Below are positions 34,313 through 45,500 of a DNA stretch of 64,000 nt, piece by piece. Every line of letters starts with the position of its first letter. Within the stretch, counting starts at the first letter, position 1. This stretch comes from Liolophura sinensis. Lineage: Eukaryota; Mollusca; Polyplacophora; Chitonida; Chitonidae. Both the position numbers and the translations under genes were made by a program. The stretch is from NCBI RefSeq assembly GCF_032854445.1, contig NC_088305.1, forward strand, positions 2,673,001 to 2,737,000, given 5' to 3'. The notes under the pieces are model-generated. The model searched no databases and was not told where the DNA came from. It worked only from the letters and a program-made list of their open reading frames with translations.

Positions 34313-35204
34313 AACTATGGGTTTGTATATATGTTGGCCAAGTATACACGACATATCACCGTCGACTATGCACTTATACATAGCATTGCCACTGATTAAA
34401 AGATTCGTGAAAAGGTCCTAGTAAACGAAGAGTACGACTACGTTTTTAAGTAAAAAATGAAGAAAGATATGCCACAAAAAATGTATACGGTATATTTCAC
34501 ATTTTTGAATAATCTATTTTACGCACATATTTTGCGTTAATCGTCGAAAATATTCGGAAATCATGGACGCCATCATGATGAAACATACTGCATGGTATCG
34601 AAGTTGTTTTGACAGCTCTCATACACCATTGACGTAAGGGCAGCGTGCTACACTTATGATTTCCGGACTGTTGGTTGATGCCTTAGGGGAACTGTAGTTC
34701 AAAATCATTTTTGCTTCCAATGATAAAAGATGATAAGTTTTTCTGTACTTTTGTATGTTAGGCAACATCATATACACCATATTAAACAATAAAAACCAAG
34801 CATCTCATACATGCATCAAGATTCCGAAAACACTGGCAGCAGAGGAACTTTAAAAATTTGCCTACATCCGAGAATGGCATTAAACACGTCTTAACTGTGA
34901 AGGCTTTTATACATTATATGAATCACCCCTCCCCAAACTTCCCAACTCCTTATACCGCCCCCCCCCCCCACTCCCCCACACACACACCCACCTCCACCCA
35001 CCCAGGCAGCAGTACACGCAAGGCTGAAAGGGCGATGTCCTTTCAGTTTGCACGACCTGTATACCAGTGCCACAATCTTATTTATTGCTTTCTTTGTTTA
35101 TTTATTTACATATTGTTGTTTGTTTAAACCGGTGATGCAAAGTTATGGGTGAATGAAAATGGATGTCTGCATGTGACCCGCCATGCAACCTAGCTATATC
35201 AGCT

Positions 35205-35243
35205 AAATGGCTATATATATATATATATATAGCCCCATTCAGG
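35205..35243. repeat. TA-rich hairpin
   Basis: AAATGGCTA, a run of TA and TAGCCCCATT form a near-perfect palindrome with a long AT stem. Confidence 0.85.
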
Positions 35244-35279
35244 GCGTTATATGTCAAGTGAGTGTGGCAAACTATACAC

Positions 35280-35730
35280 ACTTTACAAGGGGATGTTTTA
35301 AAGGCTCTTCGCGCTCGGTATGGTTCTTCAAAGAACCTATTCATGAAAACACAGCATCTGTTCAGAGCATTGGTTCTTCGTCATAGTCAAAAGGTAATTC
35401 TTCGTCGTACATGTAGGTAAACGTTCTTCGGAATGAATGAAAACGAGTCTCATTTGCATAACTGACCAGATGACTGTCGTCTGCCATTGTTATTGCTGAG
35501 GACAGCCATTTTGCGTAGAGGTTTGTAGCAAGCAAGTATGAAAACTTGCATCACAGCATTTTAAAAACATTCCTTGAGGATTAGCATGTAAAATACAACA
35601 TTCTGCGTGTTTTTTGTGATAATCTAAATGGGTGAAACGGTTCTTCAAAAAGGCTAAAGAACCTAAAAAGGCTCCGTATATAAGCCACTATAAAGAACCT
35701 CTAAAGGTGCTAAATAGCACGATTTTTTTT
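35280..35730. other. GTTCTTCAAAGAACC palindromic segment
   Basis: Several inverted GGTTCTT/AAGAACC words (35322-35340, 35370, 35640-35700). It looks like a decayed hairpin-rich transposable element, but I could not define termini. Confidence 0.4.
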
Positions 35731-35902
35731 CTCTGTGTACAAGATATTTCCCTCCCCATATACCGTAAACGAGATTGAATGACTTCCATACACCTCACGC
35801 TGCGCTACATGCATGATTGCAGAGGAAGCAGCTTGGTGCACTGGATGCATGGTCGGTGCATGGGCAGTTGGGAGTGGATGGGTAACTGTCTTACATTATT
35901 TC

Positions 35903-36060
35903 ATTTATTTCTTTGTTTTATTGAATGTTGTTGTTGATTGTTGTTTAACGTCATATATCAAGAATTTTTCGTTGCATGAGTGGAGGAAACCGGAGTGCCC
36001 GCGTGCAATTTTGGCAAACCACCGTCGTTTGGCAAGCTACTGACGAACTTTCCCGCATAT
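35903..36060 (-). mobile_element. SINE family C
   Basis: GTTTAACGTCATATATCAAG, CATGAGTGGAGGAAACCGGA, GTGCCCGCGTGCAATTTTGG, CAAACCACCGTCGTTTGGCA, ACTGACGAACTTTCCCGC. Best preserved family C core in the window. Confidence 0.75.
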
Positions 36061-36594
36061 CTGACGCGTATATATGCACATAACTTTATATTGCTGCATG
36101 GATTTAGATAAGTGATCTTTATAACAGACGTTTAGCAGACCGCATGCGCAATGCAACTGGCCATATGCCACAGGGTCATTCACACGATACTGTCACAACA
36201 GCTGATTACAATATGCATGAATAGGGGTGTTAGTGAATTTTATAGATAAAGTATCTTATTATATAACATGGGAGTTTTATATACGTCAGTTTGCAGCGAA
36301 CAGTTCGACCATTGTATATTCCCAGTGTACTATTTGCAATAATTATAATACAATTATAGACTTAGAGCAAAGAGAGTAAGACCAGAGCAGCGACGACAGT
36401 CTGATACATGGGGCGGCATGGCAATATATACATACATGTATTATGTCGGTACACAGATTTGCCTTTATGTGTTTTATACGTGATCGGCCTATATACATGT
36501 ATATACCGATAAATGACAGGTTGTTCCAGCTTACAGAGGGCTTACAGAGTGCTTACAGAGTGATAAATTGTAATTAAATGACAAATTTGGGTAA

Positions 36595-37285
36595 CGCCTT
36601 AGTTAATGATGAACCAAATGTACGGAAATGGTGAAACTATGAAGCTATAATAAGGAAATGTTAAAAGCATGTATCCATTATAGTCCGGAGATGTTAAAAT
36701 CATGGACTGATTATATGGAAATGTTAAAACAATGAACCCATTATATGGAATTGATAAAACCATGAATTTATTGTATGAAAATGTTAAAATAATGACCCAA
36801 TATATGGAATTGGTAAAACCACGAACCCATTGTTTGAAAATGGTAAAATCATGAACCCATTATAACTATATTATGTTAACATCATGTTAAAACTATGAGC
36901 CTACTCAATATATGGAACATTTAAAACTAATTTAAAACTAATTAAATGGAAATGTTAAAATAATGAACCCAATATATGGAACTGGTAAAACCATGAACCC
37001 ATTATAAGGAAATGTTAAAACTATGAGCCTACTATACAGAAATGTTAAAATCATGGACCTATCATACGCGAAAGCACGGATACATTATACCGTGGAGATG
37101 GTAAAATCATTGACTAATTAAATGGAAATGTTAAAATAATGAACCCAATATATGGAACTGGTAAAACCATGAACCCATTGTATGAAAATGTTAAAACCAT
37201 GAACCCATTGTACAGAAATGTTTAAAATCATGGACCTATCATACGGAAATGTTAAAATAATGAACCCATTATAAGGAAATGTGCC
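36595..37285. repeat. Degenerate GGAAATGTTAAAA...ATGAACCCATTATA array
   Basis: Roughly 25-30-bp units alternating GGAAATGTTAAAATCATG and GGAACTGGTAAAACCATG, each followed by AACCCATTATA-like sequence. About 20 diverged copies. Confidence 0.9.
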
Positions 37286-37439
37286 AAATGTAGTTCGAGA
37301 GAAACAAGACAGAGCGTTTAAACCATTTATGCATGAGCTCAGTCAAGAGACATTAAATTGGGGAGGCGTGGAACTTTTTGCCTATCATAATTTAAATTAA
37401 AAATTTAAAGGAATCATATAGATGTAACACATTTAAAAA

Positions 37440-37690
37440 CTAAATATTAATTATCTGTTATGCTAGAATGTATTCTGCTACTGTAACGTAAAACTTTGTC
37501 GCATTCAATATAATGTCCTGTTACAGTTTAATAATACGCTGTTTATGTTGAGATCATACAATATATATATGTGCCATATTTAACAGAACAATCTGCTGGA
37601 ATAAGAGAATACATTCTGGTATCACTCAGACAACAGACTTTGTGTTAAACGGAACAGATTATTCCTTTGAGATTATATATTTAAATATTG
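37440..37690. mobile_element. Partial second copy of the 272-bp MITE
   Basis: Shares GAATGTATTCTGCTACTGTA, ATAATGTCCTGTTAC, GAGAATACATTCTGGTATCA, CTCAGACAACAGAC with 33522-33793. The outer TACACTCAAAAA ends are absent. Confidence 0.65.
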
Positions 37691-38506
37691 GTAAATTTTT
37701 ACGTGGTGGTTGAAGATGGGGTCATGGGCGCGTTACGAATATGTCGCCTAGATTTACCCAAGTGAAACTACTCTGTATACATCTTCATACCGTATCCTGG
37801 GCTGTGAGCATTTTTCTTCCCGAGATATTCAACAATGGCAGTTTTTTTCCTTATTGTTTGGTAACATTTTCTCAGGAGGTCTTCCATATCATTTTGAACG
37901 CGTAAAGCTTAAAACTTACTCAAATGGTCTTAATGAAGCGATTTCACAGAAAACTATTTGCAAAATATGTTCCATCTGTGGACGAATCCATGCACTAAGT
38001 GAGTTTTGATTTAAGTCAAAATTTGAAATTTTATTTGAACGCTTATTTCTGAACTATTTTCTGATAACATTTTACGTACCGAATGCATGTACCCCAATTT
38101 GAGTTTCTTCTAACTCTACGCATTATATAAAAGTTGAAAATGTTGAAAGGAGTCAAAACCCTATTTGTGGAATAGACCCAGATCTGCACCTGCCACTTGG
38201 CAGTAACTCCAAATTTCTTACTGGTATATATAGGCCTTCCTATACGTATCATACGTAGGCCTATACACAAAACTGGAATCGGACGGGAAAAATTTGAGAC
38301 TCCACCGCTCTGCACTGATGGTGGAGCCTAGCATTGTAGCAATAAACGTCCCGTGTTCGTTGAGGATTTACTTTATTTTTCTAACTAAGTTTGTCAGCCC
38401 ACTTAGTTAAGTATAACTTGCCAGAGGCACCCCAGTTTCCTCCATTACCTGCACGACCGTCTTCATATTTAGGCATGAGTGAACAGTTATTAAGCATATC
38501 GTTACA

Positions 38507-38773
38507 TATTTATTTGTTTATTTGATTGGTGTTTTACGCCATACTCAAGAATATTTCACTTATACGACGGCGATCAGCATTATGGTGGGTGGAAATCGGG
38601 CAGAGCCCGGGGGAAACACACGACCATCCGCAGGCTGCTGTCACACCTTCCCACGTACGGCCGGAGAGGAAGCCAGCATGAGCTGGACTTGAACTCACAG
38701 CGACTGCATTGGTGAGAGACTCCTGGGTCATTACGCTGCGCTAGTGCGCTAACCAACTGAGCCACGGAGGCCC
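38507..38773 (-). mobile_element. SINE family A, full length
   Basis: Complement of a complete copy: TTTATTTGTTTATTTG tail, GGTGTTTTACGCCATACTCA, CTTATACGACGGCGATCAGC, TTCCCACGTACGGCCGGAGA, GGACTTGAACTCACAGCGAC (B-box complement), and AACCAACTGAGCCACGGAGG (A-box complement). Confidence 0.93.
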
Positions 38774-39550
38774 CATGTCGTTACATAAAAATCCGAAATA
38801 AAATAAAAGTAACCAAATCATATGCATAGATGTGTCACTCATGCCATCACATTATTTGGCTGCTACACATTTCTCTTCGCACGCTCATGTATTCTCCTGG
38901 CAATTCTCCGTTTATCAAATTATATCCACCCGAGGAGTCCACCTTACAACGATTGCATTAACTAACCTAGGTCTACTTTGCATATATATGACTATAACAA
39001 GCCCCCCTTCCCTCTCCCACCCTCTCACACACACGCATCCCAACCCAGTCATGCTCATCTACCTTAAAGCTAATACGACCTGCCATGATAGTCTAACCAG
39101 CTGTGGACAGACGTAAGCAAATTATCCGTAATAAGTTGCGTATGCTAAGAACCGCCATACGTGCATACATGTACAGGTACAAAAGAATATACCGTGAATA
39201 ATTTCATTCTTTGTATCGTACCAGGTAGGCCTAAACATTGTCACCCTATCAAAAGGGCATTCTCACATATACATGTATGTACCTTGCATATATTTTTCGT
39301 ACATTTGCAATAGTGTAATCAAGTATATTTGTCAGGGTTGAAACTTAGATATATCAATCCTAAACCAAGGGCAATAATTTTTGTAAACGGTTGGCTTACC
39401 TCCCATGACAGCAATAAATCTCCCTTGCAGGAGGTACAAACAGCCAACAGGAACAATCGAGCATGCTTTGCAAATTTTGGCGCAAGTTACTGCACTAGAG
39501 GAAGAAATCCAGCCTAAAATTTGTACATTTGGATTTGTCCTAACACAAAA

Positions 39551-39574
39551 ATGTCTCAGAAGTCAACGCAAAAG
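39551..39574 (+). CDS. PSME3: PSME3 exon 1, proposed (8 residues)
   Basis: ATG in the context CACAAAAATG, encoding MSQKSTQK, followed by gtatag. Phase 0 and residue type fit the next exon (LVTDFKEKYKKE). The donor is weak and the exon is tiny, so another first exon upstream is possible. Confidence 0.42.
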
Positions 39575-42500
39575 GTATAGGTATTGGTGTCTGTATTTTT
39601 ATAACCGCATATTAAGGTAACGTCGTAGTTGTCATGCCTATGTATGCTTGGTAATGTCTCGGACGCTGGTCAGCTGTTAGATATTTTTTGAATAATACAG
39701 TTCTCGGATTAGTTCAATTAACACAAGTGATTTGAAGCCACTTGTAAGAATCTAATATTTACGTGGGCTATAGTAAAGGATAGGGTGCTGTCACCTGGTA
39801 GATTGACGTCAGTTCATTGAAGAATCTGCTTTTCATTTATTAATTTATTTATTTGATTGTTGGTTCGAGTTAATCGGAAGAATTTTGAAGAATTTTCCAC
39901 TTTTATATACACCGCCTGTGGTCAGTATAATAGCCTAAGGATCGGTCTCCTGTTGGCAAACTCTTGCGAGATGTATAGTTGAATGATATTAATTATCAGA
40001 GACAGCCATTCATGTTTTGAGTGTGGCTGCTTGAAGTGATAGCAAAACATGGTGCTATGTTTCTCAAAGCAGTCATAATGCTACCTCAGTGTCAGATACG
40101 AAGACGTTGTATGCCGTCAGTATATGAGATGTCATGGTGATTAGGTCATTGTAATGTTACAACCCCTTTGAGAAACAGCCTCCTGAGCAATGAAATTACT
40201 ATGGAGAAAACATCTATACAGTATTTGCATACTTCCCTCTCTCTGCTTCCAGAAATCTTGTATTGAGATGAACTATTTTGTACAATGTTATGTTGCACAG
40301 TTGTAAGGTTTTTTTGTTAAAATCACAGAATGGACTGTTTTTTTACATTCTTCCACAATAACAGGAGAGGCCTGTTTTTGCAAAATTTAATGTGCTAAGG
40401 TTTTCCTTTAATGTTTTAAAAAAAAAAAAACATTGTGAAATCTCACAACCCTTTCATGCTTTTTTAATAAAGGTTTCCTAACTTTATAAATCAGTTAACA
40501 GTGTACTAGTTAAAAATTTGTGCAATCAGTATCAAATATTCATGTTCAGAACTTCATCGCAAGAAGTGTACTATATATTAGTGTATTGGAACTAGTGTCA
40601 GTTCTGTCTAATACTGTTTTTCATAGGAACCTGTTGTTACATTGATGGAAGACATGTTAAATACATGGGTCTCTGTCTGCAGTAACTCTCTAGTCTCATC
40701 TATGTAGAAATATATGTTTCTAATTGTATTCTTTCATTTCTTCTTTTTTTTATTGGGCAGTTGGTTACTGATTTTAAGGAGAAATACAAGAAGGAGGTAA
40801 GCATAACAGTTAGTTATCACTTACCAGCTTTGTTACAAGATATGAAAGGAGAGCTCATTTTTGTTTAGAAATCCAGGAATCCTGTTCACAAAAATTCCTA
40901 TAAATTAAAGTGATGGGAATCTGTCGGAAGTCAAGTACAAAAACAGTAAAGAGAAGCAAAATGTGTTCATGTAAGGCAGCAGTGACATCTGAACCTCTCT
41001 GAAATATTAAATATTTATTTCTGGAACAGCTTGCAATTTTGCCTGTCTACACGGTCTTACTTGCCCCTGTATTTCTGGTTTAGGCAGAGAAGCTTGTCAA
41101 CGATGTATTCCCAAACAAAATGATAGAGTTGGATGAACTTTTCAGGGTAAGTAAAATGTTATCTACATAAACAGGGAGCCTTCTCCTTCACACATAAACC
41201 TGAGTGACTGACAAAGGCCGTTAGTTTTCTTCAGGTTCTTGTCTGGTTTCAGTGCTTTTTTTCCCCCTAGGCTGTGCTTTCCTCCACTCATAAACTGACG
41301 AAAGGTGGTGGGTTTTTCCTGGCTCTTTCTGCTTTCCACCACCCATAAACCTGATTGACAAAGACTCGTGGTTTTCTGCTGGCTTTGTCTTGTTTCCACC
41401 ACCCATAAACCTGATTGACAAAGACTCATGGTTTTCTGCTGGCTCTGTCTGGTTTCCACCACCCATAAACCTGATTGACAAAGACTTGTGGTTTTCTGCT
41501 GGCCCTGTGTGGTTTGCTCCACCCATACACCTGATTGACAGTCATTGTTTTCTGCTGACTGTTTGGTTTCCTCCACCCATAACCTGATTGACTAAGACTC
41601 ATGGTTCTCTACTGGCTCAGTCTGGTTTCCTTCATCCAAATTTTCATCGCCAAATATTCAACTGGAATATTTTGATGGACAAGACCATTTTTTTGCCGAA
41701 CGTGACCGACAAGTCAATGGTATTTTCGAACCTTGGTCATGGTTTTCTGCTGGATCTGACTGGTTTCCTCCACTCATACACCTGACTGACTGTGAAAGTG
41801 CTTTTTCCAGGCTGCTTTCCTCCACCCATACACCTGACACCCTGACAAAGGCTGGTGGTTTTCTCCTGGTTCTGCCTGGTTTTCTTCACCCATACACCTG
41901 ACTCCCTGACAAAGGCTGGTGGTTTTCTCCTGGCTCTGTCTGGTTCCTCCACCCATACACCTGACTCACTGAAAAAGGCTGGTGGTTTTCTGGTTCTGTC
42001 TGGTTTCCTACATCCATACACCTGACTCACTGACAAAGGCTGGTGGTTTTCTGGCTCTGCCTTGTTTTCCCCTGACTCTGTCTGGTTTCCTCCACCCATA
42101 CACCTGACTTACTGCTGTCGTGTAATAGTAAGTAAATATTCTTGGCCATGGAGTTAATTCTCTTAAAATTTTTCAACTTGCCTTTGACAATTTTGTGTTC
42201 ACCAGTCTAAAAAACTAAGCCTGTCGCGGACGTCAGATGTTTGCTCAGACCTGAAGATTCCAGTCCCTGATCCCATACTTTTCACTGGAGACAGTGCCAT
42301 GGTGAGAATTGCAGAGGGAAACAAAAGTAAAGTGCATCAACCACGCTTGTGTTAAAACTATTTGTGTAACAGTGTATACTAGTCAATATTTTCAAACTCA
42401 TGTTATGAGTCTGGGGTCTAAGTATACTTAGTGTTAAGTAGTCCTTAGCTAAGTGCACTTTATATCTCTACAACTTACATCGTCATGGTAGTTAAGGGCA

Positions 42501-45500
42501 AACTTAGCTAAGTGAGGTTCATGAAACCGGTGCCTGTGTATCCACTTTTCTTGTGTGAAAAGCGTTTGTGTATACCGTAAAAACGGAGGTTATAATTCTG
42601 ATCAAAGATGTGTGAAGAGCCAGACAGTAGTGCTCTAATTTTGTTATGACTATTTTCTATGTGGGTTTTCGCTGTTGGACCAGATTTCTAACTCTGCAAT
42701 AAACTCTATAAACGTGATATAGTCCCATGATAGAGCTTGAATGTAATCTGTTGTTTGTATCATACAGGTAGGCGGCGTAGGCCTGAAATCTGACCGTGGC
42801 TTTAAAATGACTTTACCCCCAATGAATTATGAGTATGGATTGATATTCCTGAAAATAAAATTGTGATTATCTGACATCTTGCCAGTCAGTCCAGATCAGT
42901 TTTATTATGGAGAATACCACTAGTAACCACTTTATATGATTTATATTTATATTTAATTAATGGTCTGAACATGTGTTTGTTTTCTTTCAAGCCACATCCT
43001 AGTAAAAAGAGGAAAGCAGACAGCAATTCTATAGACGATATTTCAGGTTGGTTAATTGTTTGGATGTGTAATAAGACAGCATCTCGTCAAGTCATAGTTT
43101 AACCTGTACAAAATTACCGCAAGGCTGAACCCTCACACTATAGATGGTTTGCAATGGCGGTCATCTCTGAGGGAAGTCATCTCTGTATATTGTCCATTGG
43201 GTGTCTATTGTCACAGGTGTCATAAGCTGAGCAGAGGCCCTTGGCTGGTAAGGGCATACGGTGGGCAATATACACAAACTTACCTTAAAGTTGGCTGCCA
43301 TTTTAATCCATCTATAAAGCGTGGCGTTCTTTGTCAAAGAAGGGCAGGTGAACTCCTCCACTCAGATATACAGCCATTGTATATTCTTGCCAGTGAACGT
43401 CATTTTAACAGCTGTTAAGAGCAATTTTTATTTGAGGAGAATCCCTTTTCCCACTGAAGAGAAGCCTGTTTTAATCACTGGTTGTTAATAAACTCAAGGC
43501 TGGATGGAATTTTTTAGTTTATTTTGGGGGGTTCTGAAAAGTCTGAAATTAAATGAGAATCTAAGAAAATATTTAAAGCTTGATCTGGAATCCAGAAAGC
43601 AGAGGTCCTTGTGTATATTAATACATGTGTGCATAGTTTTATGAGAAACTAATCTAGGTTGGTCAAGAACTTACGTACATGTATAATACCAGGGTAGCAT
43701 GGATCGTAAGTGAGGGTTCTTGAAAGGGGCCAAAATTGGTACTTGAAAGTTTTTGGAAAGTTCAGTAATCAGATGTCATCGTGCATGCTGTACGAACCTT
43801 GCAGTATGGAGTTCATCAGTTCCCTGGTTATGTTTGTGTCAGGTACCAAGGTGATGATTCTACCGAACGGTCCCGTACCAACAAACCAACAACTCCAGGA
43901 CCTAGTGAACCTGCTCAAGCCTTACATACAGGAGTTGGTAGATCATGCTAATATGGTAAGCTACATGCTACACTGTAACTTGTACTGTGTGGACTGTGGT
44001 AGAGCTCGGCCACTGTATGTGGTAGAGCTCTGTCACTCTGAGTGATAGAGCTCTGTCACTGTCAGTGGTAGAGCTCTGTCACTGTCAGTGGTAGTGCTCT
44101 GTCACTGTCAGGGGTAGAGCTCTGTCAGTGTGAATGATACAGCTGTGTCACTGTCAGTGGTAGTGCTCTGTCACTGAGTGGTACGGCTCTGTCACTGAGT
44201 GGTACGGCTCTGTAACTGTGAGTGGTACGGCTCTGTCACTGTCAGTGGTAGTGCTCTGTCACTGTCACTGGCACAGCTCTGTCACTGTCAGTGGTAGTGC
44301 TCTGTCACTGTGTGTGGTACAGCTCTGTCACTGTCAGTGGTAGTGCTCTGTCACTGTGTGTGGTACAGCTCTGTCACTATCAGTGGTAGTGCTCTGTCAC
44401 TGTCAATGGTAGTGCTCTGTCACTGTCAGTGGTAGTGCTCTATCACTGTCAGCGGTAGTGCTCTGTCCCTCACTGTGACATTATAACCCTTGTTCGAGTT
44501 TCCGTGGAAATCTCTCTAGAGTCACAGGATTTTACGAAATAAGGGTATTAACAGGATGCGGTAAGGCATGTCATTACACACTAGATTACTGTGTTTGCTC
44601 TAAAAGTTTTTGATTTTACCCAATTCTGGGTGTTTTGTGGTTTGTTGTGAAGGTAGGATGATGCCCTATTGGTAAATGTAGGTTTCAGCACCGAAAGTAA
44701 TGTTTTAGTGTTTAATTTTATTTTGATTTCACTAACACTAAAAATATCTAAAACTTAAATAACAAAACAAACTGAAAGTCTACCTTTTTATTTTGTCCAT
44801 TCCTGATAGTGTTGTGATTTTCCTCTTTTTCCAAAGCTTTTTGAACATGTAAATATGGCATCAACAAGACAAATTGATAAAACAGTCCACATTTTCCACA
44901 AATTAGAGAATTTTTAAGTGTTATTTTTATTCTTCTACCGTGACATTGGAAAAAAGATATGTTCTGCAGGTAATGCAACAATTTGAATTGATGTGATGTG
45001 ATGTTCCTATTTGTCTCGTGGCAAATTTTCAGGGCAGTTAAAGTATTTGATAGCATTGTAACCATTGTAGTCATAGTGTATAAAAGAGACAGGCGTATGA
45101 CCCCTAATTTGCAGAATAATGGGGCTCTGGTTATAATTCTGTGGAACTTGAACATGTTTAATTTGGTTTGCGTTTACCACTACCTGGGATAGCAGATGAG
45201 TTAAATTAGAATGGAATAGCTGTCTGGGGAACATGTCGGCATTCAGCTGCTCCTGTGTTATTCCATATTTTGTTTTATAAGTTTAAAGCCAAACTGTTAA
45301 GAATTATTTGTTTAAATAAAATAAGTTCGAAATCTGTAGCCTGTGTAAAGCTTGTTGAAAGATGAGAAGAGAAAAATGGGGAAAAATGCATAGTTATGTG
45401 TTTAAGGTTGTGAAGAGAGCAACCCATATTATCTAATACAAAGTTGTCTCCCTTGTACTGTCCTTGTGTAACTGAGTTTTTGACCTACTCCATTCAGTTT

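Larger units (their letters stand above)
32962..39550. other. Divergent intergenic region between Myo1d and PSME3
   Basis: About 6.6 kb between the two start codons, assuming the proposed PSME3 first exon. It should hold both promoters, but I see no convincing TATA boxes. Parts 34320-35200 and 37700-38500 show nothing recognisable beyond AT-rich DNA and a poly-C run near 34960. Confidence 0.7.

Noticed and set aside
41163-42099. Minus-strand frames up to 137 codons with repeated CQSGLWVVETRQSQ-like peptides
   Set aside because: They translate the 60-bp intronic array and lie antisense to PSME3 intron 3.
43990-44470. Exon-derived origin of the 23-bp array
   Set aside because: Only a short GGTAGA-like word is shared with the end of PSME3 exon 6, too little to claim.
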